The notes beneath the pieces were generated by a model. It saw only the letters and a program-made list of their open reading frames with translations, ran no database searches and was not told where the DNA came from. From Mytilus trossulus (taxonomy: Eukaryota > Mollusca > Bivalvia > Mytilida > Mytilidae), in contig NC_086383.1 in the NCBI RefSeq assembly GCF_036588685.1, positions 50,178,448-50,242,447 on the forward strand: 64,000 nt of DNA, written 5' to 3'. Positions 21,733 through 33,412 of this stretch are shown here, piece after piece (position 1 is the stretch's first letter; every line of letters begins with the position of its first letter). The translations under genes and the position numbers were made by a program.

Positions 21733-24700
21733 CCCTGAATATTTATGAAAACCGTTGCTGATCTTTAGCCAATGAAAATCAACGAATCAAAATCGATTTA
21801 AAAATTCTAATTTTGATGACTATGCTGTCTTTCAATTTCTGTAGCGTATTCAACATCCATTATTTTGTTATTAAAATAGGTAGGATCAAAATGATAGAAG
21901 TATTTAAAGTTTTATAGATCACTTATTTTCCACATGTTAGACAAAATCACCTAAAACATATTTTATATTTTCATTATTAATATTTAAAATTCATTTTTCA
22001 GAAATAATCAGTCTTCTTCAAAATCGAAAGGAACGTTTCCACTTCATAGTCTATGACTATCATTCGAAGAAGTATGGTCAATTTCTCCTTGTCCTGTTTC
22101 AGTAACCAGGTCAAATAAGACAGTTTGTGAAACCTAGTTAAATTTGAATATCAAACTGAAGGGTCTTAATGAAACAAAAATGTCATTGCGCTCTAGACAT
22201 CGCTATTAAAGACAGTTTTGAAATTCTATGATATGTTTAAATGATTTTGCATCTAAAGACATATTAAAGAAAATAAAATGAAATCTCTGAAAGACAATCA
22301 TAGCTTAACATCCGAAAGAACTTGTAATTTGGGGTTCATACATGTCCTTTTTAATGTCTTGCTTTTAGAAGTTTATACATTTTAGATGCCTGATTGATTG
22401 TTGGTGTTTAACGCCACTTTGAATGTCAGATCTTCTCAGACAATTAAGAATATAACTTTTTGTTAACGGTAATCATGGTAATGTCGGTGAGCATTATTTA
22501 CAATTGATTTGCATTGTATTTGGGCTTCGTCAACCTTCCTGACAGTAATTATAAACAATCCCATTTCTTAAAAATGTAAACAATGGACAAAAATGTGAAC
22601 CTTGACAATTTGGGTCAATTACATTTTCGTTCTCTGATTTTTCTGAAAAAGATAATTTCTGAATTATCTGTTTTTTGCACTATCTTTTGTATGCGTACAT
22701 CTAACCGTGAAAATATTGTTTGCATGTCATGGTTTTTTATCAAGTTTATACAAGATAAATGGCTTATGATGAGGATAGTGTGTATGCACCCGCGAAAGAT
22801 GGTGGAAGATGTTCTACAATACAAGATAATCTGACGTCATTGAATAATCAGATGACATTATTATTTAAAACTTAGAAACATGTCCATCTGGCCATATAAT
22901 TGTCGATTTGTCAGACGTCAATTAACAGTTACACCAAAACTGTCCTTGTTATGAAGCCCAAAAGTGTCCATTGTTATTTAATAGTGATTTGTAAATTAAT
23001 CACACATAGTTTAAATGTATAAAATCGACATTATAACAGGATCCTTCCTTTTGTTTTGTTGTAAAAATGGAACAGTTATTCTCTAAAAGCACAGAAACCA
23101 CTTCTGCAGGAGGCCGTCTGTGCAATACCAAGATACATTATTAAGATATTTAGGCATCACTGCAGTATATTAGTGCAAAATAATTTACTTTATAAACAAC
23201 GAATTTAACTGTACAAAACTTATTAATTGCAATCCTTATGTTTGCTCTAAATATGCATGAGATATTAGCCACTGGACATTTAGCAATCAACTGTCAAGAG
23301 TGAATGTTTGTGTTGCAAATTAAATTTGCAATTAGGCTAAATATAAACAACCGACTTAGAACAAACTATAAATGACCACTTAATCAATAGTTGAAGCACT
23401 GAGAAAACTTGAAAGATTTTTTTATGACAATAATAATCATATTAATATAAAATTAATAAAAGCTCGCAAGTGAAGATAATTTGTTATTGTAAGATTCTTT
23501 TTTCCTATCTGGTGTCTATTTATTTGAGAGGAAAATTAAGTCAATGATTTCATCTTTCACTGTGCACACATGTAATGTACCGCATCTCAATTAAAAAAAG
23601 CACAAATGTCTCAAACAATGATACTTGTTCTACTAGCAATATGGTGCTAGGTGGTTTTGTAACACTTTATTTCCAACATACGTACTACCTACTGATGAGT
23701 CCTGAGTGTAAATGGTCATTCACTTATACATTGCGTTTATCTATGTAAAAGAAAAGGATACAATTCACAGGGCCTTATCGATTTCTAAACTTATCTGTCT
23801 TTGTTCAACATTTGTTAATCATTCGTTAATTTCTTCATTTGTTTAAACGTTAATTACATCACCATGATCACTGATCACTTTTACACCACAACAAAACTGC
23901 ATCTTATATAATTATATTGTATTATAATTACTGTACCGTAAGTCTGTTTGTCCATCAGTCCTGTTCTTTTCATTGCACCTCCTCTGAAACCTACAACAGA
24001 ATTTCAGGAAACTTTGTAAATAATTGCAATATAGTATGTAGATGTTCATATCCACAAGAAGACTGACCAGTTGACTTTTGTTGTAGTTATGAGTCTTTGA
24101 AGCATGGTCACAAAGGTTCTTTATATATAATTGAAATCATTTTCATACTGATAAAAAAAATGTTGACTTCCATCAGGCTTGGAAGAAGACATTAAAAAAA
24201 GAAATAAAATAACACAGAAGTTAACTTTCTAGCTTATCTTGCCCCAGGCGTCAGGCCAGGTATTTTCATTACCTTAAACTGTTAGATATCTTCTAAGAAA
24301 CAATTTCGCATTTAAACGAAAATACCAATGACATTTGGAAGATCCTTAACTAATTGACAGTTTATGTGGACAAACCCATGTAAGAAATGACCACCACAAA
24401 GGAACATAAATACAACCAAACAAATAGTACATGATGCCATCTCGCATATTAAAATCACAACATGCAGAAATGTACCCAATGTGTTCGTCCCCTAATTTTT
24501 GAGTTTTTGAAAGAAAAAAAAGTACACACTGTCAAACATCTAAATATAATATCCACAATTGTTAACAACAAGTAAATATGTAATTAAAAGATTTGAACAA
24601 CTGAAAGGTTACACACATTACGCACAGATAAATTTGCTCTTTCCGCTAGCTCTACATAGTTAATAAAAAAAGTATGTCCATCCTAAGGGAGGCAAATAAA

Positions 24701-26074
24701 AAAGGGATCTCCAATTACAGGGTCTAATTACTGGAATTGGCAAACAGACTGTTAGTTAATTATTTTTGTCAGACTTAAATGGAGTGACAATCCAATAGGC
24801 ATTGCTTTATTATCAAAAAGGACAAAACAAGTATAGCCAAAGCCGGGGAAGGAATTAGAGCTATAAATAATGCTAAATAGAATATGTCCTCTCACAAAAC
24901 ATTTGTTTTATCTCAAAAGGTTTGGTCCTATGTTGAACGCATCTATCCAATCAAACTTTAAACAAAAAATACCACAGATACATATCAATGATGCCTCTTA
25001 TCTTCAACTATATCTAAAAATTGACAGCTAGGGTCAAAAGACTCTTTGACTTGTGAGGTTTGAATGTTTTGAATCTCCCTCCTCTTTTTCCTATTTAGTT
25101 TACTTTCTGGTTTTAGTTGTATCTCGGAGTCAGACAAAAAAACTTTTGATACGATAGTCCTTGTCAATATTTCAGTTTTAGATTTCACTCTTTAGGTTCG
25201 AAACTGTTGTTTTTACATTCTTTAACATATTTTGCTCTCCATCAGAATGTAAGCTGAGAAGTGACCCTAATCAGTCGCCCTACGCTGGCATGCAACACGA
25301 TCAACAACAGTCCACAATGGACTACAAACACGTATAAAGACTGAGGAAAAATAAATTCAGTCAAAATTCAAGAAGAGACTTTAGTTTTTCTAAAATATTT
25401 TCCTATTAAACTAATGTTTTCATTTTTTTTGTTACCCATGCTGGATATGGTGTAAAATTGTGGTCTCTAATATTAAACTCTCTTGTCACATCAACATGAA
25501 AACAATGTGTGGGGGTAAACTTAGTATACTTATTTCGTGTGTAAACAACTATACCCCTCGGAAGGCATTTTGGACAGTTGAATACAAAAGACAATTCGAG
25601 GTCAAATACTGAAATATAACAAGATGTGCGGCTCAATGAAACAGCGGTACAAGAAAAATACACACACACACACACACATATCAACTGGCAATAAATTGTC
25701 ATAATGTACAGTCTTATTGGTACCAGTTTGCTTATAAAGTTGAGTTTTGTTTTAATTTGTTTGGTTTTTTGTACCTGTTTAGTTATTTTATCGTATATAT
25801 GTCGTAAAGGAGAGGATGAAAATACTTTCATTAGACAGTAACAATTATTGGGTTGTTGTTTTGCACCAGACGAGACGACGTCTGAGGGTTATATATAGAA
25901 ACTTTATCACTAAAACTTCTAAATAGTGTAAAATAAGTGGGACTTTTAGAGCTAATTATTCACGTATGAAGTGATTATATCTTAATGGTTGTTTTACTGC
26001 AGTTATTTTTGACAATTAATTCATTTCAGAATCCAAACTTAGGTAACCTTTAGTAGTATTCTATAATTTTGCAA
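21733..26074. other. Non-coding flank of unit A, upstream of the gene
   Basis: AT-rich DNA conserved with B and, apart from an inversion and a deletion, with C. Short plus-strand frames at 22583-22834 and near 22,760 are not kept across units. A fragment of repeat M5 lies near 24,810-24,880 and a (CA)n tract near 25,658-25,678. The minus-strand frame at 25406-25831 is broken by an 8-bp deletion in B. I support no gene here. Confidence 0.5.
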
Positions 26075-26350
26075 GACTGTTTACTCCACCAGTTTGTCTT
26101 AATCACTTGTGAAGATTGTCTTAAACTTTAAATTTTTCGAAAAACTAAGGAATTTCTTATCCCAGGCATAGACTACCTTCGCCGTATTAGGCACAAATTT
26201 TTGGAATTTTGGATCCTCAATACTCTTCAACTTTGTACTTGTTTGGCTTTATAAATATTGTGATATGATCTTCACTGATGAGTCTAATGTAAACGAAACA
26301 TGCGTCTGGCGTACTAAATTATAATCCTGGTACCTTTGACAACTATTGTC
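26075..26350 (-). repeat. Dispersed repeat M5, copy in unit A
   Basis: Contains GATGAGTCTAATGTAAACGA and CTGGTACCTTTGACAACTAT, the reverse complement of the M5 copy at 37744-37960. It sits at the same place in B (40910-41260) and C (51535-51810), so it predates the duplication. Confidence 0.65.
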
Positions 26351-26503
26351 ATCGTAATACTTAAAAGCAAATTAGACAGATATTTAGATACATATAACAT
26401 GTATATGTTTGTACATTAATCTTCCCCAAAGGATGTGTAAATGATAATGGATGGGTTGTTGTTTAATTTATAGTTTTACACGTTAATTTCTATTACGGTT
26501 TTA

Positions 26504-27187
26504 TACGCCCGTCAAAATTTTGACGGGACGTATTACGGTTTACAAATGTCCGGTGTCCTTCAGTCTGTCCGTCCGTCCGTTTGTCCGGCGTAAACATGTC
26601 GCACCGTAACTTGAGAACGACTTATCTATATTTCATGAAACTTGATATACATGTAGTTGCTTTTTATGATGGTCAAATGATCTGTATACTTTTTGGTGAA
26701 AATAAAATTTAAACTTTTTGAGTTACGGCACTTTGTAACTAAAACAGGGGGATGGTTTTTTTTTCACATGTCGCACCGTATCACAAAAACGATTCTTGAT
26801 TATTGCTTAAAACTTTACACACTTCTTAGTAAATGATGATTCAAAATTTAATTTTTGAGTTATTGAGTATTTTGTAAAAAAGGGGGAGGGTTTTTTTTAC
26901 ATGTCGCGCCGTATCTCAAAAACAATTTCTGATTATTGCTTGAAACTGTACACACTTTTTTTTTCTATTAATCTAAAGATCTGTATACTTTTTGGTTTGA
27001 TTCAAAATTTTATTTTAGTGATATTTGTAAAAAAAAAAAAAAAAAACAGGGGGAGGGCACATGTCCCGCCATGTCTCAAAAACAATAAATGGTTATTGCT
27101 TAAAACTTTATCAGAAACTATTTATGATTATTGCATAAAACTTCCACACAAGACGTCGGGCGTATCATGCGCTTATGGCGCAGCTGT
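26504..27187. mobile_element. Helentron-like non-autonomous element, unit A only
   Basis: B and C read ATTACGGTTTTAGTATT or ATTACGGTTTTTGTATT with no interruption; A has ~680 extra bases. The insert starts TATACGCCCGTC and contains the palindrome CCCGTCAAAATTTTGACGGG. It has a TCCG microsatellite, and four tandem core units each starting ACATGTC(G/C)C(A/G)CC (near 26,591, 26,767, 26,900 and 27,060). Near the right end are GGGCGTAT, inverted to the left end, and a TGCGC/GCGCA stem. Subterminal inverted repeats, terminal hairpin, tandem core and T-T insertion without duplication fit Helentron-associated elements; this classification is inference. Confidence 0.65.
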
Positions 27188-27189
27188 TT

Positions 27190-28310
27190 ATTGTATTATT
27201 GATTTTATATAAATGTTACAATCTGAATCGACCTTGACAGACCTTTTTCACCGACACAAGAATGCAAGATATTACTTTTGTAAATATGATGAGCTGTTGA
27301 CAAAATCTTAAACGGTTTCTCTGATACAAGAAGGGAGAATTTTTTTACAGTATTTTCTAAAATACAAAATGTATGTTACGCCACTTTAACAAACTTTAAA
27401 AATGTTCTTTAAACCTGTTAAAGAGGCATTAGACATGTTAGGTGCCATTTAGATAAAAAAAAAAATGTTTTTGTCTCAAACAGTAATTAAAGCGGCCAAA
27501 GTAAGATCGAAAACATTGCAAATGTATTATTGACTTGCAAGTGAATAATTCAACCTCAGTTGAGTCCGTATTGATGTAACCCTAACTTGACCTTAATCTG
27601 AAGATTGGTTACGCATGACCTTAGTGTGTTCAGAAACTAAAAAGAAAAGAACATTGAAAAGTGAAACAAGGTATCCACCATAGTTTTTTTTACCGATTTG
27701 GCCAACAAGAAATTATTCACATTCAGGTAAAACTATGATTTACATTTGTCAAATCTATGACATGGAATTAAAAAGACCTCGTTAGATCGTCAATACACAA
27801 CTCCACATGCTTCTCAGTCGATTTCATATTTATATTTATGTTTAAATTGGGTTGATTGACTATCGACAATCTTCGGATGTAATATTGGTGGTTAATTAGA
27901 TGGCGTCTCGTCTTAAATACGCACGAAATGCTGATACGTTATATCTAGTCCATGCATTGTTAATTGTTTCTTTTAGACTTTTTGTAATTTGGATTAAAGT
28001 TTAAGTATGTTATTTATCAAATGTGAACATTTAAGCCAAATCGGTGGTCGTCAGTTTGACAGCTAATGCTTAATTCAGAAGAAACTTTAATATTACATAA
28101 AACGTCATAATTTCTTTTCTGTTCTATCTGAACATATCTCATTGAATTGAGCAAAATGTTGAGAGTTGAAACTATCTTTTCGTTGCAGTATAATGTATAT
28201 ACAAGGAGAAAAATACTACTTAATGAACTATGAGCCAGTCAGTTACATGTCAAAGTTGATATATTGAATATCAACTTTGTGTGAATATGATGTGTATTGA
28301 CGATCTTAAA
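27190..28310. other. Non-coding part of unit A
   Basis: Conserved with B (41,400-42,520) and C (51,955-53,060). No frame is conserved. A hairpin lies at 28251-28279 (CAAAGTTGATAT, five-base loop, complement), kept at about 42,470 in B and, with one mismatch, at about 53,002 in C. Confidence 0.5.
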
Positions 28311-28317
28311 AAAAACA

Positions 28318-28470
28318 ATGTAATTGTTATGAAATCAATTAATTACATTACAATTACAATTATATGGATTTTTAAATGTAATTAATTATATCACAATTAC
28401 ATTGATTTTAAAATGTATTTGAATACATTACAATTACATTGCCAATGTTATTAATTACAATTCAATTATT
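28318..28470. repeat. AT-rich minisatellite (TTACAATTACA-type)
   Basis: Short runs of ATTACAATTACA and TGTAATTAATTA alternate for about 150 bp. The same block occurs at about 42,530 and 53,069. Confidence 0.7.
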
Positions 28471-28529
28471 TTTATCCAAAGCCATGTAAGAGCTATTTCA
28501 TTTACAATAATATCATGAAAATGACAACA

Positions 28530-29420
28530 ACTAGATTAGAATGCTCTATACTATCGGGAACTTCTAGAACAGGAAACATGGGGAACTCATAGAAAACTGT
28601 AGAACGGAAACTTCTAGAACAATGTTGATGTTTAAATTACTCATCTTTTATAAGGATCATTCTAGAATCGTTGTGTAAGTAAAATAGATATTTGAATCAG
28701 TATCTATGATTTTTCCAATGATTTCTAAACTGCACAATATAATAGATATAGGAAGATGTGGTGTGAGTGCCAATGAGACAACTCTCCATCCAAATAACAA
28801 TTTAGAAAGTAAACCATTATAGGTTAAAGTACGTTTCAACACGGAGCCTTGGCTCACACCGAACAACAAGCTATAAAGGGCCCCAAAATTACTAGTGTAA
28901 AACCATTCAAACGGGAAAACCAACGGTCTAATCTGTATAAACAAAACGAGAAACGAGAAACACGTATATATTACATAAACAAACGACAACTACTGTACAT
29001 CAGATTCCTGACTTAGGACAGGTGCAAACATTTGTATAAGTTTACCTTGTAAACAACTATAAGGCCACACAAAACAAATAAGGCCAAAATAAATAAACCT
29101 AATAGCTTCAATATCATAACACCGATCAAGACCATTCAAAACCACATAGTATAGACTTACAAACCCAAAGGAAACAAAACCATTAGCATTAGATAGATTT
29201 GATAGACATTGAATTCTCAGAAGTTCTCTGGAGTTTTTGAATAGTGAGACTTTTATTTACGAACAACATCATACTATATTGTGACTTATTGGACGTTATA
29301 TTCTGTTGATATTTCTATTTGTGTAGTAAACTTGTGTATAATAAATCTTGTTAAATTTTAAATTGATTTGTGTCTTTTGATGGCTACAATTTAAAAGTGA
29401 TTTCTGACCGTAAAAGACAT
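28530..29420 (+). repeat. LTR-like region of a Ty3/Gypsy remnant, unit A
   Basis: It directly precedes a primer-binding site. It has a TATA-like TTTTATAAGG at 28646-28655, TTCTAGAA palindromes at 28562, 28612 and 28660, and an AATAAA near 29,341 followed by a short U5-like stretch. The left end could not be fixed. A 293-bp repeat insertion (28742-29034) splits it. Confidence 0.55.
28742..29034 (-). mobile_element. M1-related SINE-like insertion with TATA duplication (units A and B)
   Basis: A and B have 293 bp between two TATA copies (28738-28741 and 29035-29038); C has a single TATA at 53491-53494 and no insert. The insert contains GCCAATGAGACAACTCTCC and the box CCTGACTTAGGACAGGTGCA. A 110-codon minus-strand frame is a by-product. 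Confidence 0.8.
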
Positions 29421-29438
29421 TGGAGGCTCGTTAGGGAT
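29421..29438 (+). other. Primer-binding site, tRNA-Pro type
   Basis: TGGAGGCTCGTTAGGGAT. The well-known tRNA-Pro primer site of retroviruses is TGGGGGCTCGTCCGGGAT, so this differs at three positions and the copies in B and C at two. Confidence 0.65.
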
Positions 29439-29445
29439 CTATCTC

Positions 29446-30463
29446 CCTGTTGAAGGTGTTTCATTATTGCTAGGAAATGATCTAGCTAGGGAAAGAGTAG
29501 TTGCTGAACCAAATGTAACCAGTGAACCGGTTGTGGATGTTAAATCACCGGAAGATGATGCTGAACTGTATCCAGAGTGTGATGTAACTAGGGCGATGGC
29601 TAGAAAACAACACAATAAGGATTTGCAAGAAAATCAGTTTGATTACATGGGACTTTCAGACACTTTCCTTGCCAACATTGAAGGTCCCGGTAGCCCATAG
29701 AAGGCCGTAGTAAGACCATTTATAACTAACAAGAATGTAATTATGATATGGCCAGACGTGAACAGCCATTCATTAGAATGAAGCAAATGTGTTGAAGAAC
29801 AAAATAAAGACCTTGAGGTTCTTCAGCTCCGCAAGAGTGCACAACCACAGGAGAAAGCAGACAAATGGTTGAATGCTACTACCATCAAGACGGCATTTTA
29901 TTGAGGAACTGGAACCCCCTGGTGCTATTCTAGAGGAGGAATGGAGAGTGGTATACCAAGTGGTGGTGCCTAAAGTCTATAGGCAAGTCTTGCCCATGAC
30001 ACCCACTTGGCTGGCCATTTAGGTATAAGTAAGACCTACCTTATGATCTTGCACCATTTCTTCTTGCCCAGACTAAGAAATGATTTCGCAAAATACCGAA
30101 ATCATGCCATATATGCCAGGTTGTTGGTAAGCCTAACCAGAAAATACCACTTCTGCCAATTCAGCTTTTGAAGAAAGAACCTATCAGCCGAGTACTCATT
30201 GATTGTGTTTAACTTTTATCAAATACTAGTACCAAGACTGGAAATGCGTATTTATTGACGACAATGTGTACATCCATTTGCTTTCCTGTGGCTATTCCAT
30301 TGTGAAATATCAAGACACCAACTATTATTCAAGCTCTTATCAAATTGTTCACCTTAGTAAGACTTCCTAAGTCTATACAGTCCGACCAGGGTTCAAACTT
30401 TATGTCAGTTTATTTCAGCAAGTCGTGTACCAGTTAGGGGTTGCTCAGTATAGGTCAAGTGCT
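29446..30463 (+). pseudogene. Ty3/Gypsy protease end and integrase, internally deleted, unit A
   Basis: Immediately after the primer site the frame reads GVSLLLGNDLARERVV, the C-terminal end of a Gypsy retropepsin, up to a stop at 29,700. Gag and the active-site half of the protease are missing. No RT or RNase H follows; the next recognisable part is the integrase zinc-binding region (HDTHLAGHLGISKTY, PRLRNDFAKY) and core (AYLLTTMCTS, SIQSDQGSNF). The sequence breaks off near 30,463 inside the core. An 11-bp deletion (relative to C) and several stops are shared with B. Confidence 0.8.
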
Positions 30464-30553
30464 TATTCGACAAGGGCTGGGATGATGGTGTTCACTTTTT
30501 ACTTTTTGCGGTCCGAGAGGCTGTTCACGAATCCCTTTGTTTTAGTCTTTTTC
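30464..30553. other. Duplication junction A/B with ~85-bp filler
   Basis: The Gypsy integrase stops and about 85 bases follow that match neither side. Then the M1 repeat begins in its middle at AGGAACCGTTAA. The same junction occurs at 44,668-44,749. Confidence 0.75.
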
Positions 30554-31220
30554 AGGAACCGTTAATTCAGTGGTTGTCATTGTTGATGTGTTACTTTATT
30601 GTTTTTCGTTCATTGTTTTGTACATAAATTAGTCCGTTAATTTTCTCGCATGAATTGTTTTATATTTGTCATTTCAGGGCCCTTTATAGCGGACTTTGTT
30701 CATTGTTAAAGACCGTAAGGGGACCTATAGGGGATAATTTCTGTGCCATTGGGTGTCATTGGGTCTGTTGTGAAAAGTTGTCTCATTGGCAATCATACCA
30801 CATATTCCTTTAATATACATTGTGCAAATCCGTTGTGATGAGCCTTGCAGGCACCTACCATACAGGTATATAAATGAAAATGTGACCTGCAGGCACCTTC
30901 AATAGTATATGGTACAGATCTATGGAGATATTATAGGCCATGGTACATATAATTAGCAGTGTGACCTGCAGACTCAAATGATAGGCTATGGTACAGATCT
31001 TCAGTGATGTGATATGCAGGAACCTATGGTACAGATAAATTTTGGTGTGACCTGCAAGCACATTTGATACGGATAAATGTTGGTATGACCTGCAGGCAAC
31101 TGTAGTATTGTTTATGATTATACGCGTAAGTATATGCAGCACTACTTATTTTATAAGTGATGACTGGCAGTAACCGTTCACATAAGCTTTTATTCTCGTG
31201 CCCCTGTACTAGTGTAGATT
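30554..31220 (+). repeat. Truncated M1 repeat and minisatellite tail of unit B
   Basis: M1 to about 30,818, then ~48-bp minisatellite units (GTGACCTGCAGGCACC). The minus-strand frame 30855-31142 is a product of the repeat period. Confidence 0.75.
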
Positions 31221-31909
31221 AGTATGCAGATCGGGGCTGGAATTGCCGGGTAGTTTGAAAACAATCAGATTGCTACGTATATATATATTGCGTCATCCTG
31301 AAACATACCTTTTACAATTTAATTCCCATAATTCTGGAACAACTCATCTTCAAATTTTCAAATGGACATGGAGATTGTTTTCAGGGGCCAACAAAAGTAA
31401 TATTACATAGTAAAGATTCTTTAAAGTAAGCTCAAATTATTGCAAAAGTAACCAAAAAATGTGGGTACTTCGAATTGACAAAGTACATTTTATGAAATAT
31501 ATTTTTTTTAAAGGAGGAATAAAGGATCGGTAAGTACGCCTATCAAATCTGTGATAGGGACTGGAGTCTCTAAATATTCATTTGCAAATTAACAATGTAC
31601 GTTCAACTATATTACAATATGATTTCGGTAACTGAATTAATCGCCGGAAGTCACCAGTATTTTTCTTGCATTGATAAAACTTGTTGTCGATCGAGTTATC
31701 GTGACATCAAGTTGTTTGAATGCATCGAAAATGTGTTCAACTTTCTCAGAACAAAACAAACAAAATTAAACATGAACACCAACTTACTTGAGTTTTAGTG
31801 CAAAAAATAAACATTAAAATATCACGACCAATTTTGACTGTTTGACCCCCCCCCCCCTTTCTTTTATTCAGCATGAAAAATTGATACTTATTATGTTTAT
31901 CCTTTGATT
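31221..31909. other. Downstream flank of gene copy B, no gene seen
   Basis: Matches the flank of copy A without the MITE. It contains a cytosine run near 31,845-31,857. Confidence 0.5.
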
Positions 31910-32009
31910 TTTATTGAAAAATATAAATGAGCATGTACATTTAATACATCATGATCGAAGTCCATATTCGGTCCACTGGTTGTAAGGAATTTTTGTCCCA
32001 TAAAGCATT

Positions 32010-32702
32010 TCAATTACTGCTGAATCTTCTGAGTTTTCTTTTCAAGTTTAAAAATATTCCGGAATCTCTAGATTTCATGAAAGCTTCATTAATTTTCCCG
32101 GCATCCCTCACTGCTTTCTTGTTCAACAGCATATCTGGAGGTGGGGGTGGTGGGGGTGGCGGGGATGGTGTGGATGGATCTCCACGGGTCCTCAAATTAT
32201 TTTTCTTTCTCTTTGATACTGGTGACTGCAATGATCGTTCTTTTTCTTCGCTGCATCCTGTCATCTCTGTGACCTCTGGATCATACAAATACCAAAAAAC
32301 CTGATCAAAATTGTCCAGAAATTCAGAAGCAAATCTCACCTTTATTCTAATATGACAAGAAGGATCGTAAGCTGCATCCTCGTCAAGATCTACACATTCC
32401 TTCTTCTCTTCCACCTTATACCAGCCAATAAAAACGAGTGAAAAGCTCGTTCCTGGAGTACATGTGTCTTCAGGACAAAGGTCATCTACAATATCAATAA
32501 TGCATTTTATCATGCCAGTTCCAGAAGAGATGTCTTCTTGGGATGGATAATCCATTTCAGCACACGAATCTAAGTCATTTTTGAAATCATTATCGCTTTT
32601 TCCCAGTATTGACGCTGTTATACTGACAAAATGATCGGCGGGACTCTTAGCATAGGTACATCCAAATATGATGCAGAATACGATAGCTAACTTCAACATC
32701 AT
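32010..32702 (-). CDS. Secreted cysteine-containing precursor, copy B (230 aa)
   Basis: Same architecture as copies A and C: identical 18-residue signal peptide, the same seven mature cysteines, basic stretch (SKRKKNNLRTR), proline linker with Ser and Thr, and cationic tail. It is the most divergent copy, with about thirteen changes from C outside the linker. Most are conservative and none affects a cysteine; only V (for A) after KKA and S (for N) near the end touch the tail. The leader intron runs from donor 33342-33341 to acceptor 32705-32704 (639 bp). An AATAAA lies at 31910-31915 (minus). Intact frame and intact splice and promoter signals suggest a working gene; function unknown. Confidence 0.85.
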   Translation of the reverse strand: MMLKLAIVFCIIFGCTYAKSPADHFVSITASILGKSDNDFKNDLDSCAEMDYPSQEDISSGTGMIKCIIDIVDDLCPEDTCTPGTSFSLVFIGWYKVEEKKECVDLDEDAAYDPSCHIRIKVRFASEFLDNFDQVFWYLYDPEVTEMTGCSEEKERSLQSPVSKRKKNNLRTRGDPSTPSPPPPPPPPPDMLLNKKAVRDAGKINEAFMKSRDSGIFLNLKRKLRRFSSN

Positions 32703-33405
32703 GCTGAAAATATATCGAATGTTGAATTAGATGTTATAAGAAAAATGTTATCAGAGGTTCGACCGTTTAAACTCAGGTCAATGCGATTTCAAATTTCAAT
32801 ATAAAAATTGGGGATCATGGACATTGTTTAAAATACTTTGAAATTAAACGAAATCACGGTTATTTTATATGGGTTATATAACTTATATAGGAGAAATTAA
32901 TGTTTTCTTATCGAACAAAAATCAAACGATAGAAGTGTTTAAAATCCAATGAGTGAATTACTTTTCAAAAATAATTTCGATATATAAAAATAAATTTAGG
33001 GGCTCTCGGGTCTTGTTTTCTTAAAAACACAAATAGTTGTTTCAAATTCAGTATAATTATCTGTCCTTGGTTTTGAAAGGAATGTTCTGAAAATTATAAA
33101 TACACTCAACGGCACTTAATTTTTAGATAGTTTATTCTTTAAATTTCAAGTTTTAAATGTTTTTGTTTTATATAGAAGGATAATTGGTTAAATATTTTAA
33201 TCCTAACAGGTATTTTTACAATATGGCATAAAGGGATGCTCAGAATACGACATCCGATATAAGTTAAACATCAATTAATCAACCAATGTCCGATTAAATA
33301 TTATCTTGTTGCATGTCGATGTGAAACTATTTAAGAACTTACCTTGTTATACTGCTCTTCTGCAACTGAAGACTCAGTACGACTTTGGCTAAACTCACTA
33401 GAAAA

Positions 33406-33412
33406 CTATATA
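33406..33412 (-). promoter_or_regulatory. TATA box of gene copy B
   Basis: TATATAG at the same spacing from the first-exon donor as in copies A and C. Confidence 0.7.

Larger units (their letters stand above)
17735..30553. repeat. Tandem segmental duplication, unit A (~12.8 kb)
   Basis: Near-identical order recurs three times: truncated M1 repeat, minisatellite, secreted-protein gene, non-coding DNA, AT-rich repeat, Gypsy remnant. Unit A extends to the junction with B at 30,553. It carries two insertions not in B or C: a MITE at 18413-19512 and a Helentron-like element at 26504-27187. Confidence 0.9.

Noticed and set aside
22583-22834. 83-codon plus-strand frame (also 48494-48679)
   Set aside because: Not kept in B, truncated in C, and overlapped by a frame on the other strand.
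25406-25831. 141-codon minus-strand frame near a CA repeat
   Set aside because: An 8-bp deletion breaks it in B, it is shortened in C, and half its length is low-complexity.
28657-28989. 110-codon minus-strand frame, also at 42869-43201
   Set aside because: Mostly inside the SINE-like insertion and its flank; absent from unit C where the insertion is missing.
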